Source of the DNA: an uncultured Eubacteriales bacterium
GTDB lineage: Bacteria; Bacillota; Clostridia; Oscillospirales; Oscillospiraceae
NCBI GenBank assembly: GCA_905198835.1
Contig: CAJKDY010000019.1
Location: forward strand, 1-30,116
Direction of reading: 5' to 3'
Length of the DNA: 30,116 bases
This document shows, in pieces, positions 23,150-30,116 of this stretch. A model generated the notes under the pieces. The model made no database searches and was not told the DNA's origin. It saw only the letters and a list, made by a program, of their open reading frames with translations. The translations under genes were made by a program, and so were the position numbers. Position 1 is the first letter of the stretch. Each line of letters starts with the position of its first letter.

Positions 23150-23526
23150 AGCGGGGATGGCTGGCGGTGGCGCTGCTGGTGGTCATGGCGGCGCTGGCGC
23201 TGTGGCATGTGTGGTATCTCACCGGCCTGACAGGCGAGCTGACCACCGCTCTGGAGCAGGCGGAGGGCCTGGCTGAGGGGCGGGACTGGCAGGGGGCGAG
23301 CGCGCTGACCCGTCAGGCCCAGGACCGCTGGGACGGGGCAAGCGTTTTGCTGCACATCACTCTGGACCATGAAGTCATGGACGAGGTCAGCGTGGGCTTT
23401 GCCGAGACGCTGGAGTATTTGCAGATGGAGGAGCGGGAGGAGTACTCCGCCGCCAACGCCCGGCTCATGGAGCGGCTGGCGCTGCTCAGCGAGATGGAAC
23501 GGCCCAACGTGGAGAACCTGCTGTAA
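23146..23526 (+). CDS. DUF4363-family membrane-anchored protein
   Basis: A 126-residue protein with one N-terminal membrane segment (residues ~4-22, KRGWLAVALLVVMAALALWHVW) followed by a helical domain outside the membrane, with WDGASVLLHITLDHEVMDEV in its middle. The layout matches DUF4363 proteins, which are often encoded right after DUF421 genes. The GTG start at 23146 overlaps the DUF421 stop (GTGA) and has AAGGAGGG at 23132-23139. The upstream in-frame ATG at 23035 lies inside DUF421 and is rejected. Function unknown. Confidence 0.82.
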   Translation: MKRGWLAVALLVVMAALALWHVWYLTGLTGELTTALEQAEGLAEGRDWQGASALTRQAQDRWDGASVLLHITLDHEVMDEVSVGFAETLEYLQMEEREEYSAANARLMERLALLSEMERPNVENLL

Positions 23527-23530
23527 AGCC

Positions 23531-23559
23531 TTGAAAACCTAGCGGAATTGTGGTAATAT
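23531..23559 (+). promoter_or_regulatory. promoter of the Rrf2 regulator gene
   Basis: TTGAAA (23531-23536), a 17-nt spacer and TAATAT (23554-23559), preceded by TGg as an extended -10. Confidence 0.72.
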
Positions 23560-23589
23560 CCCACTAAAGGACCAGAGGGAGGGAGCGGC

Positions 23590-24003
23590 ATGAAAATATC
23601 CACCAAGGGCAGATACGCCCTTCGGCTGATGGTGGACTTGGCTGTGGAGGGCCGGGGCGGCCCGGTGGCTCTCCGGGATGTGGCCCGGCGGCAGGACATC
23701 TCGGAAAAATATCTGGAACAGCTGGTGGCGCCCCTGACCCGGGCGGGGCTTTTGAAGAGCGTCCGGGGCGCGGCGGGGGGCTATCTGCTGACCCGGGCCC
23801 CAGAGGAGTACACAGCCGGGGAGATCCTCCGGACCCAGGAGGGCTCGCTGGCCCCGGTGGACTGTGTGGACGCCGGTCACACCTGCCAGCGTCAGGGGAA
23901 ATGTCCCACCGCTCCCCTCTGGCGGCGCATTGCCCAGGCGGTGGACCAGGTGGTGGACAGCACCACCCTGGCGGATCTCGCGGAGGAGTATCAAGGAAAA
24001 TAA
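23590..24003 (+). CDS. Rrf2-family transcriptional regulator (IscR-like)
   Basis: A 137-residue Rrf2 winged-helix regulator. The N-terminus MKISTKGRYALRLMVDLA and the recognition region ISEKYLEQLVAPLTRAGLLKS are typical, followed by VRGAAGGYLL. Three cysteines, Cys92, Cys99 and Cys105, sit where E. coli IscR has Cys92, Cys98 and Cys104, so an Fe-S cluster is likely, although CymR-like roles in cysteine metabolism are an alternative. No iscS, iscU or cysK gene is adjacent; the gene has its own promoter and terminator, so it acts on distant targets. Confidence 0.88.
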   Translation: MKISTKGRYALRLMVDLAVEGRGGPVALRDVARRQDISEKYLEQLVAPLTRAGLLKSVRGAAGGYLLTRAPEEYTAGEILRTQEGSLAPVDCVDAGHTCQRQGKCPTAPLWRRIAQAVDQVVDSTTLADLAEEYQGK

Positions 24004-24040
24004 GATGGCGTTCCCATGTTCGGGAACGCCATCTTTTTTT
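24002..24040. terminator. terminator of the Rrf2 gene
   Basis: AAGATGGCGTTCCC (24002-24015), a 6-nt loop and the exact complement (24022-24035), then a T-run. It overlaps the Rrf2 stop codon and can also serve the convergent glycosyltransferase gene. Confidence 0.9.
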
Positions 24041-24048
24041 CGCGGGAG

Positions 24049-25515
24049 CTATTGCGGGGACTTCTCCTTTGCGCGCAGACGCGCCGCCAGCCTTGGGATC
24101 CCCGCCGCGCCATAGGCGGCCAGGAGGCAGAGAGGGATGGTCAGAGAGTAGTGATACCGTCCGGCTACCTCCACCAGCATATGGGCCAGGATCAGCCCTA
24201 CGAAGTAGAGCATGGCGGGAAACAGCCCGCCCCGGTCTCCCCGGACCAGAGCCAGGACGACCCCGGACAGGGCCAGCAACAGGGCCATGTACCAGTAGAT
24301 ATTGCATAGCGCGGACAAGACCTCGGTCCGGCTGAGAGCGCTGTCGGCATAGCCCACGCAGCTATCGTCCCGGCCCATGAGGTTGTAGAGCTTGTCGCGA
24401 AACAGCTTGCCAAAGTCCATCTCCGGGTCGGCGACGCGCGCCTTGGCCCGCTCCAGCATCTGCGCCTGGGTGGAGGCGGCGGTGGCGCCGGGCTGGGCGT
24501 CGATCTCAAAGAGGAGGGCGCTGTCCTCGGCGTTCCACAGCCCGCCGGACTGGACATTGAAGCCTACCAGGATATTGTACCCCGGCGTGGAGGCGCTGGA
24601 GGCGCCCAGGCGTCCGTCCAGATAGGCCCGGCCAGCCCTGCCCGCGGCGGCGTAAGCCACCAACAGCGCCAGCAAAAAGCAAAGGGCGTTTCGCCGCCAG
24701 GCCTTGCCCTTCCACCGCTCCAGCCGGACCAGCCCCAGCCACAGCAGCAGGCACAGCAGTAAAATGGCCCCCACCGGGCGGCAGAGGTTCGTGGCCGCCG
24801 CCAGCAGTCCCGCCAGCGCGCCCAGTCCCACAGCACCCTTGGGCGAGGGAGCGTCGGCCCTGGCGTCGAACTGGGCCGACGTGAGCAGTACGCCCAGGAT
24901 CAGGGCGGTGTAGAGCGGCTCGGACAGCACGAACATATTATAGATGATCTGGGAGGGAAAGAAGGTCCAGACCAGGGCGGCCACAGTCCCGCCCTGTCTG
25001 CCCCACAGCTTCTTGCCCAGGAAAAACAGCAGTGCGCAGGAGAGTGTGGACAGTCCTACATTGACCACCGCCGCCACCATAGGCGAGGGGCCCAGGAGCT
25101 TGTAAAACAGGCTCAAAAACCAGGAATAGCCCATGATGTGGGGGAAAAGAGCCAGGTAGCGGTTGCCCTCCAGGGAGGTATGCTCGGCCATGTAGGCGGC
25201 GATGTTGTGAAAGACCTCGTAGTCTCCCAGTGGCTCGATCCGGGCGCGGAGGACCCAGAAGAGCCGTAGAACGAAACACAAAACCAGGATCCCAGCCAGG
25301 GTAAGCCTCCAGTCGAGACGCTCAGACAGCTTTCCGGCCAGCCACAGCAGACCTACGGCCACCGCTCCACACACCAGCCCCCCCAGCATCTGGGCCAGAA
25401 GGCTGGACTGATGGGACAGGGCCTGCCAGAAGGTGAGAACTATCAAAAGCAGACACACCCCATAAGCACACCGGGCAAAAAAGACGGAGAGTCTCTGCGT
25501 CCCAAGTGGTTTCAT
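24049..25515 (-). CDS. GT-C family membrane glycosyltransferase (GT39/ArnT/PMT-like)
   Basis: A 488-residue polytopic membrane protein with about ten or more hydrophobic segments. After two N-terminal segments comes RARIEPLGDYEVFHNIAAYM, whose acidic residues in the first outer loop fit the GT-C catalytic motif. This is followed by LFPHIMGYSWFLSLFYKLLG and SQIIYNMFVLSEPLYTALIL, typical of dolichol/undecaprenyl-phosphate-sugar-dependent PMT-like enzymes. Such proteins add sugars to proteins, lipids or wall polymers outside the membrane. Acceptor and sugar are unknown. AAGGAGG sets the ATG at 25515. It is monocistronic and divergent from ruvC. Confidence 0.8.
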   Translation of the reverse strand: MKPLGTQRLSVFFARCAYGVCLLLIVLTFWQALSHQSSLLAQMLGGLVCGAVAVGLLWLAGKLSERLDWRLTLAGILVLCFVLRLFWVLRARIEPLGDYEVFHNIAAYMAEHTSLEGNRYLALFPHIMGYSWFLSLFYKLLGPSPMVAAVVNVGLSTLSCALLFFLGKKLWGRQGGTVAALVWTFFPSQIIYNMFVLSEPLYTALILGVLLTSAQFDARADAPSPKGAVGLGALAGLLAAATNLCRPVGAILLLCLLLWLGLVRLERWKGKAWRRNALCFLLALLVAYAAAGRAGRAYLDGRLGASSASTPGYNILVGFNVQSGGLWNAEDSALLFEIDAQPGATAASTQAQMLERAKARVADPEMDFGKLFRDKLYNLMGRDDSCVGYADSALSRTEVLSALCNIYWYMALLLALSGVVLALVRGDRGGLFPAMLYFVGLILAHMLVEVAGRYHYSLTIPLCLLAAYGAAGIPRLAARLRAKEKSPQ

Positions 25516-25541
25516 ATGGCATCCTCCTTTTTCTCCCCTTC

Positions 25542-25570
25542 ATTATAACCACTCCCGCCAGGTTTGTCCA
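25542..25570 (-). promoter_or_regulatory. promoter of the glycosyltransferase gene
   Basis: On the minus strand TGGACA (complement of 25565-25570), a 17-nt spacer and TATAAT (complement of 25542-25547). Confidence 0.72.
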
Positions 25571-25616
25571 GCTTTGCCTCCCGCTGGAAAAAGCGGGGGG
25601 GTCTGGATAGTTTTTG

Positions 25617-25645
25617 TTGCAAAAACGAGATCGCTCTTGTATAAT
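25617..25645 (+). promoter_or_regulatory. ruvC operon promoter
   Basis: TTGCAA (25617-25622), a 17-nt spacer and TATAAT (25640-25645). The leader is about 33 nt to the chosen GTG start. No SOS (LexA) box was recognised here. Confidence 0.8.
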
Positions 25646-25684
25646 ATATCATTGAATCATCATGGGATGGAGGTGGGGAGGTTG

Positions 25685-26164
25685 GTGATCTTGGGCATCG
25701 ACCCGGGCTACGCCATCGTGGGCTTCGGCGTGCTGCAAAAGGAAGGCGCCAAGGTCCAGCTCATCACCTGCGGAGCCATCAATACCCCGGCGGGACTACC
25801 CCTTTCCAAGCGGCTTTTGCAGATCTCCAACGACATGGCCACCCTGATTCGCCAGTTTTCCCCCGACGCCATGGCCGTGGAAAAGCTGTATTTTGGCAAC
25901 AACGTCACCACCGGCATCGGCGTGGCCCAGGCCCGGGGCGTGATCCTGACCGAGGCCGAGCGGGAGGGCGTCCCCATCTTCGAGTATGACCCCAGCCAGG
26001 TCAAAAGCGCCGTCACCGGCTACGGCAAGGCGGAAAAGCGGCAGGTCATGGACATGACAAAGCGGCTTTTGAAGCTCTCCGCCGTCCCCAAGCCCGACGA
26101 CGCCGCCGACGCCGTGGCCATCGCCCTGTGCCATGCCAGAAGCAGTACATCTCTTTTAAGATAA
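25685..26164 (+). CDS. ruvC: crossover junction endodeoxyribonuclease RuvC
   Basis: RuvC, 159 residues, the Holliday-junction resolvase. The N-terminal ILGIDPGYAIVGFGVL carries the first catalytic Asp, AVEKLYFGNN a Glu, and the PDDAADAVAIALCH end the remaining acidic residues. The family start is normally just before ILGIDPG, so GTG at 25685 is chosen; GGAGGT lies 10 nt upstream and GGGAGG 3 nt upstream. An in-frame ATG at 25664 would add seven residues and has no good ribosome site. It is first in ruvC-ruvA-ruvB-glmM. Confidence 0.94.
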   Translation: MILGIDPGYAIVGFGVLQKEGAKVQLITCGAINTPAGLPLSKRLLQISNDMATLIRQFSPDAMAVEKLYFGNNVTTGIGVAQARGVILTEAEREGVPIFEYDPSQVKSAVTGYGKAEKRQVMDMTKRLLKLSAVPKPDDAADAVAIALCHARSSTSLLR

Positions 26165-26195
26165 GCACATCCCTTTTTTGAAGTGAGGTCAAGAT

Positions 26196-26801
26196 ATGTT
26201 TTACTACGTCAAGGGTCCTGTGGCCCATATCGCGCCTTATCTGGCCGTCATCGACTGCGGCGGGGTGGGCTACGCCTGCCGCACCACCCAAAACACCCTG
26301 TCCCACCTGGAGCGGGGCAAGGAGGCAAAGCTCTATACCTACCTGAACGTCCGGGAGGACGCCATGGAGCTCTACGGCTTCTATTCGGAAAATGAGCTCA
26401 GCTGCTTTGAGATGCTGCTGGCCGTCTCCGGCGTGGGACCCAAGGCGGCGCTGAGCATTTTGTCCTCCGCCACCCCCGAGGGCCTGGCCTCGGCCATCAT
26501 CACCGGAGACGAGCGGGCCTTGACTGCTGCCCAGGGCGTGGGCAAAAAGATCGCTCAGCGGGTGATCTTAGAGCTGAAGGACAAGCTGGCCAAGGGCCAG
26601 CTCCCCGCCGCCGGCGGGGAGAGCTACGGCGGCACCGGTGTGACGGTGATTCCGCAGAATAAGGCCAGCGAGGCCGCCGCGGCCCTGGCGGTGCTGGGCT
26701 ACTCCTCCCAGGAGGTGGCCGTGGCGCTGAAGGGCATCGACCTGGATAGCCTGCCGTTGGAGGAGATCGTGCGGCAGGCGCTGAAAAGGATGGTGAAGTG
26801 A
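26196..26801 (+). CDS. ruvA: Holliday junction DNA helicase subunit RuvA
   Basis: RuvA, 201 residues, the tetramer that binds and flattens the four-way junction and recruits RuvB. The N-terminal OB-fold domain is residues 1-62 (MFYYVKGPVAHI...VREDAMELYGF). Two helix-hairpin-helix motifs follow, LAVSGVGPKAALSIL and AAQGVGKKIAQRVILEL. After a flexible Gly-rich linker, the C-terminal RuvB-binding domain contains ALAVLGYSSQEV. It is 31 nt after ruvC and 4 nt before the ruvB start. Confidence 0.96.
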   Translation: MFYYVKGPVAHIAPYLAVIDCGGVGYACRTTQNTLSHLERGKEAKLYTYLNVREDAMELYGFYSENELSCFEMLLAVSGVGPKAALSILSSATPEGLASAIITGDERALTAAQGVGKKIAQRVILELKDKLAKGQLPAAGGESYGGTGVTVIPQNKASEAAAALAVLGYSSQEVAVALKGIDLDSLPLEEIVRQALKRMVK

Positions 26802-26805
26802 CGCT

Positions 26806-27861
26806 GTGAGCATCGACTTTTCCGAAAGCGGCTTTGAGACCCAGGAGCCGCTGGTAGCCACCTCGCTGCTGCGGGAGGACGAGGGAGAGTACTCCCTGCG
26901 GCCCAAGACCCTCTCGGAGTACATTGGCCAGGCCAAGGCCAAGGATAACCTGAGCGTCTTTATCCAGGCCGCCAAGCTCCGGGGCGAGAGCCTGGACCAC
27001 GTCCTGCTCCACGGCCCCCCGGGTCTTGGCAAGACCACCCTCTCGGGGATCATCGCCAACGAGATGGGGGTCAACATCCGCATCACCTCCGGCCCTGCCA
27101 TCGAAAAGCCCGGCGACCTGGCGGCCCTGCTGACCAACCTCCAGGAGAACGATATCCTCTTTGTGGACGAGATCCACCGCCTGAACCGCCAGGTGGAGGA
27201 GATCCTGTACCCCGCCATGGAGGACTACGCCATCGACATCATCATCGGCAAGGGCCCTTCTGCCAACTCCATCCGGCTGGACCTGCCCCGTTTTACGCTC
27301 ATCGGCGCCACCACCCGGGCCGGACAGCTTTCCGCGCCGCTACGAGACCGCTTTGGCGTCACGTTGCGGCTGGAGCTGTATACCCCCGAGGAGCTTTCCA
27401 TGATCGTTCGCCGCTCGGCAGGTATCCTGGATGTGCCTATCGAGGACGCCGGCGCCATGGAGATCGCCCGCCGCAGCCGGGGCACGCCCCGGATCGCCAA
27501 CCGGATGCTCCGCCGGGTCCGGGATTTCGCCCAGGTGAAGGCCGGCGGCGTCATCACCAAGGAGGTGGCCGACGCGGCGCTGACCGCCCTGGAGGTGGAT
27601 TACCTGGGCCTGGACGCCATCGACCGACGGATGCTGGGATCCATCATCCAGCACTATTCCGGCGGGCCGGTGGGCCTGGAGACCCTGGCCGCCACCATCA
27701 ACGAAGAGGCGGTGACCCTGGAGGACGTCTACGAGCCCTATCTGATGCAGATGGGCTTTTTGACCCGGACTCCCCGGGGCCGGTGCGTCACCGCCAGAGC
27801 CTATGAACACCTTGGCCTTACCCCGCCCGCCGGCAGCGGGCTGGACCAGATGACTTTATAA
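26806..27861 (+). CDS. ruvB: Holliday junction branch-migration ATPase RuvB
   Basis: RuvB, 351 residues, the hexameric AAA+ motor for branch migration. SLRPKTLSEYIGQ begins the ATPase domain. Walker A is GPPGLGKT (residues 70-77), Walker B LFVDEIHRLN, then the arginine-finger region GATTRAGQLSAPLRDRFG and a C-terminal winged helix (MGFLTRTPRGRCVT). The start is GTG at 26806, 4 nt after the ruvA stop, with only a weak ribosome site, so it probably depends on coupling to ruvA translation. Confidence 0.96.
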   Translation: MSIDFSESGFETQEPLVATSLLREDEGEYSLRPKTLSEYIGQAKAKDNLSVFIQAAKLRGESLDHVLLHGPPGLGKTTLSGIIANEMGVNIRITSGPAIEKPGDLAALLTNLQENDILFVDEIHRLNRQVEEILYPAMEDYAIDIIIGKGPSANSIRLDLPRFTLIGATTRAGQLSAPLRDRFGVTLRLELYTPEELSMIVRRSAGILDVPIEDAGAMEIARRSRGTPRIANRMLRRVRDFAQVKAGGVITKEVADAALTALEVDYLGLDAIDRRMLGSIIQHYSGGPVGLETLAATINEEAVTLEDVYEPYLMQMGFLTRTPRGRCVTARAYEHLGLTPPAGSGLDQMTL

Positions 27862-27877
27862 AAAGGAGCTGTTTTCT

Positions 27878-29230
27878 ATGGGTAAACTGTTCGGGACAGA
27901 CGGCATTCGCGGCATCGTCAACCAGGGGCTGGACGGCGAGCTGGCCTACCAGGTGGGTCTGGCCGCGGCGGCGGTTTTGGCAAAGGAAAAGCACGGGGGC
28001 AGGCCCCTCTTCACCATCGGCAAGGATACCCGTATCTCCTCCGACCTTCTGGAAGCCGCCCTCATTGCGGGCCTTTGCTCCGCAGGAGCGGATGTGCTGC
28101 GGCTGGGGGTCATGCCCACGCCGGGCGTGGCCTTCGCCACCGTCCGCCGCAAGGCCGACGCGGGCATCGTCATCTCCGCGTCCCACAACCCCTTTGAGCA
28201 TAACGGCATCAAGATATTCAACGGCCAGGGCTTCAAGCTCTCCGACGCTCTGGAGAACGAGATCGAGGACATCATTTTGAACGGCGTGGAGGTCCCCCGC
28301 AAGACCCACGGCGACCTGGGCCGCATCACCGAGGCCGACCTGGCCGAGCGGGACGCCTACATCGACCATCTGGTCTCCACCATCGACGCCGACCTGGCCG
28401 GGCTTCGCATCCTGGTGGACTGCGCCAACGGCGCCTCCTCCGCCACCGCCCCCAAGCTCTTTGCTCGGTTTGAGAAGCTCCAGTGCGATGTGATCTATGC
28501 CCAGCCCGACGGCACCAACATCAACAATGGCTGCGGTTCCACCCACATCGACAAGCTGGCCGGGCAGGTGGTCAGCGGTGGTTACGACATGGGCATCGCC
28601 TTTGACGGCGACGCCGACCGCTGCCTGGCGGTGGACGAGCAGGGCGTGCTTATCGACGGCGACCAGGTCCTGGCCATCTGCGGCACCGATCTGATGAGCC
28701 GGGGCCAGCTGCCCCACAACACCATCGTGGCCACCGTTATGAGCAATCTGGGCCTTCGTATCTTCTGCAAGGAGCACGGCCTTACCATGGGCTGCACCCC
28801 CGTAGGCGACCGCAACGTGCTGGAGGAGATGGAGCGAGGCGGTTTCATGCTGGGCGGCGAGCAGTCGGGCCACACCATCTTCCGCCAGTATGCCACCACC
28901 GGCGACGGCGAGCTCACCGCCCTGCAGCTGCTCAGCGTCATCTATAAGTCGGGCAAAAAGGCCTCGGAGATGGCCGGTATCTGCCAGCGTTATCCCCAGA
29001 CCTTGGTGAACGTGCAGGTGGATTCCAAGGAGAAAAAGGAGGCCATCATGGGCTCTCAGAGTCTGCAGGACGCGGTGGACAAGGCCCAGGCGGAGTTGGC
29101 CAACACCGGGCGCATCCTCATCCGCCCCTCGGGCACCGAGCCGCTGATCCGGGTCATGGTGGAGGCCAAGGAGCAGTCTCAGGCCGACGCCGTAGCCAAC
29201 GCCCTGGCAGAGCTGGTGAAGGGCCTATAA
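27878..29230 (+). CDS. glmM: phosphoglucosamine mutase
   Basis: GlmM, 450 residues, converts glucosamine-6-phosphate to glucosamine-1-phosphate for UDP-GlcNAc and peptidoglycan synthesis. MGKLFGTDGIRG opens the protein. The phosphoserine is Ser102 in SASHNPFEHNGIKIF, the Mg-binding loop is DGDADR, the sugar-binding GGEQSGH, and the C-terminal phosphate-binding RPSGTEPLIRVMVEA. AAAAGGAG sets the ATG. It lies 16 nt after ruvB and is probably co-transcribed. No strong terminator follows, only an AT-rich 8-bp hairpin (29235-29258). Confidence 0.97.
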   Translation: MGKLFGTDGIRGIVNQGLDGELAYQVGLAAAAVLAKEKHGGRPLFTIGKDTRISSDLLEAALIAGLCSAGADVLRLGVMPTPGVAFATVRRKADAGIVISASHNPFEHNGIKIFNGQGFKLSDALENEIEDIILNGVEVPRKTHGDLGRITEADLAERDAYIDHLVSTIDADLAGLRILVDCANGASSATAPKLFARFEKLQCDVIYAQPDGTNINNGCGSTHIDKLAGQVVSGGYDMGIAFDGDADRCLAVDEQGVLIDGDQVLAICGTDLMSRGQLPHNTIVATVMSNLGLRIFCKEHGLTMGCTPVGDRNVLEEMERGGFMLGGEQSGHTIFRQYATTGDGELTALQLLSVIYKSGKKASEMAGICQRYPQTLVNVQVDSKEKKEAIMGSQSLQDAVDKAQAELANTGRILIRPSGTEPLIRVMVEAKEQSQADAVANALAELVKGL

Positions 29231-29301
29231 CAAAATTTTTGTTCAAGCAGACAAAAATCAGGCGAATTTTTCCGTCGAGGTAAATATTTTGCCCAAATCT
29301 C

Positions 29302-29331
29302 TTGACAAGAGTGCAAGAACTATACTATAAT
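29302..29331 (+). promoter_or_regulatory. sigH promoter
   Basis: A consensus TTGACA (29302-29307), an 18-nt spacer and TATAAT (29326-29331), 29 nt before the sigH ATG. Confidence 0.8.
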
Positions 29332-29359
29332 ACCTCAGGAATAGGCAAGGAGCGGAAAA

Positions 29360-29932
29360 ATGAGCCAAAATTTCGAGGAAATGCCTGATGAACTTCTGCA
29401 GGAGTTGGCCGCCCGAGGCGACCAACCGGCGGAAGAGGCTTTGATCCTTCGGTATAGCTATGTGGTCCGCTCCTGCGCCCGACCCCTTTTCCTGGCGGGC
29501 GGGGACAGCGAGGACCTGATCCAAGAGGGCCTTCTGGGCTTGCTGGACGCCGTCCGGGAGTTCAAGCCTAGCCGTGACGCTACCTTTGCCACCTTTGCCA
29601 GGGTCTGTATCCGCAACCGCTTGCGCTCGGCGATCCGCCGGGCTGGCCGGGGGAAGCATTTGCCCCTCAACTCTTCCCTCTCCTGGGAGAGCGACGACGT
29701 AGAACAGCGCCTGAGCACGCCGCCCAGCCCTGAGGAGTTGGTCATCGCCCGGGAAGAGCGTAGCGAGGGCCTGGAGCGCATGAAGGAGGGACTGTCCCAC
29801 CTGGAGCGCAAGGTCCTGGACCACTATCTGGACGGCCTTTCCTACGAGGAGATCGCCCAGGCTGTGGGCAAGGACGTGAAAAGCGTGGACAACGCTGTCC
29901 AACGTATCCGCCGCAAGCTGTCGCGGCCCTAA
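29360..29932 (+). CDS. sigH: RNA polymerase sigma factor, SigH (Spo0H)-like
   Basis: A 190-residue sigma-70 family protein. Region 2 shows DSEDLIQEGLLGLLDAVREFKPSRDATFATFARVCIRNRLRSAIR (residues ~50-93), followed by GKHLPLNSSLS. Region 4 is SHLERKVLDHYLDGLSYEEIAQAVGKDVKSVDNAVQRIRRKL. KHIPLNS and VKSIDNALQRVKRKL-like segments are those of Bacillus Spo0H, which drives stationary-phase and early sporulation genes. It is somewhat shorter than Spo0H (218), having lost part of the N- and C-terminal ends. The ATG follows GGAGCGG. Confidence 0.92.
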   Translation: MSQNFEEMPDELLQELAARGDQPAEEALILRYSYVVRSCARPLFLAGGDSEDLIQEGLLGLLDAVREFKPSRDATFATFARVCIRNRLRSAIRRAGRGKHLPLNSSLSWESDDVEQRLSTPPSPEELVIAREERSEGLERMKEGLSHLERKVLDHYLDGLSYEEIAQAVGKDVKSVDNAVQRIRRKLSRP

Positions 29933-30034
29933 AACCGGCGATTTCAGCAATGAAGCTGAACGCACATATTATTTCGTCCCAGCACGATTTGGTTTTTCCG
30001 TTCGGGCCAGGGCAACAAAGAGAGGGTTATCACC

Positions 30035-30116
30035 ATGTACGAAGACAAGACACTCATCTGCAAGGAATGTGGCCAGGAGTTCGTGTTCACCGCCGGTGAG
30101 CAGGAGTTCTATGCCG
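30035..30116 (+). CDS. zinc-ribbon domain protein, N-terminal part (3' end outside window)
   Basis: Only 27 codons are visible: MYEDKTLICKECGQEFVFTAG and a few more. The CKECG pair, then EFVFTAGEQEFYA, is the start of the small 'probable zinc-ribbon' family (CxxC-x~17-CxxC), frequent in Firmicutes and of unknown function. The ATG has AGAGAGGG about 9 nt upstream. It lies 102 nt after sigH with no clear terminator between; a small TTCAGC/GCTGAA hairpin (29943-29960) has no T-run. Co-transcription with sigH is possible. Confidence 0.8.
   Translation, partial: MYEDKTLICKECGQEFVFTAGEQEFYA

Noticed and set aside
25579..25600. Hairpin CCCGCT/AGCGGG before the ruvC promoter as a terminator
   Set aside because: Short stem with no T-run on either strand, and it lies between two divergent promoters where no terminator is needed.

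Overview
The window looks like chromosomal DNA from a GC-rich, spore-forming Firmicute, most likely an Oscillospiraceae-type gut Clostridium (Flavonifractor / Lawsonibacter / Pseudoflavonifractor-like). This is inferred from the protein families: a Spo0H-like SigH, a type-2 ArgC, a Firmicute-type CofE-like protein, a DUF421/DUF4363 pair and secreted stalk-domain and BspA-like proteins. Promoters often have an extended -10 (TGnTATAAT), and GTG or TTG starts are frequent. Most of the window is core genome. There is no CRISPR array, insertion sequence, prophage or rRNA.

Layout. 1-353 is the 3' end of thrS. 420-1481 (-) is trpS, and its 5' UTR is filled by a paired hairpin repeat. 1749-1941 (-) holds tRNA-Asn and tRNA-Glu. 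2047-2670 (-) is a papain-like hydrolase. 3162-4775 is pckA behind an AT-rich leader. 4940-6775 is a secreted WG-repeat/stalk-domain protein. 6818-7363 (-) bioY and 7500-8480 birA are divergent, with two BirA-type operators between them. 8547-8696 (-) is a 49-residue Gln/Asn-rich protein. 8858-9313 is nrdR. 9585-17393 is an uninterrupted arginine operon, argG-argH-argC-argJ-argB-argD-argF. 17462-19534 (-) is an EF-G paralogue. 19745-21052 is a secreted BspA-like LRR protein. 21116-22309 (-) is a CofE-like protein. 22469-23526 is a DUF421/DUF4363 pair. 23590-24003 is an IscR-like Rrf2 regulator. 24049-25515 (-) is a GT-C membrane glycosyltransferase. 25685-29230 is ruvC-ruvA-ruvB-glmM, followed by sigH (29360-29932) and the start of a zinc-ribbon protein.

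How the genes work together. The arginine operon gives the whole route from N-acetylglutamate to arginine in the acetyl-recycling form (ArgJ), and ArgB has the N-terminal helix typical of arginine-inhibited kinases. An ARG-box-like site lies upstream of argG. BioY imports biotin and BirA attaches it; both promoters carry a matching operator, so BirA probably controls uptake and its own synthesis. RuvABC resolve Holliday junctions, GlmM feeds cell-wall precursor synthesis and SigH starts the stationary-phase/sporulation programme.

The least conventional signals are regulatory. The two unrelated secreted-protein genes (4940 and 19745) share one promoter-leader design: an extended -10, then a perfect 16-bp palindrome directly abutting a perfect 10-bp-stem hairpin, with almost no shared sequence except a TTCCC/GGGAA core. 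The birA-bioY gap has two BirA boxes with identical spacing. The trpS 5' UTR is made of two inverted copies of a hairpin repeat. All functional assignments rest on reading motifs in the translated sequence; no database search was done.
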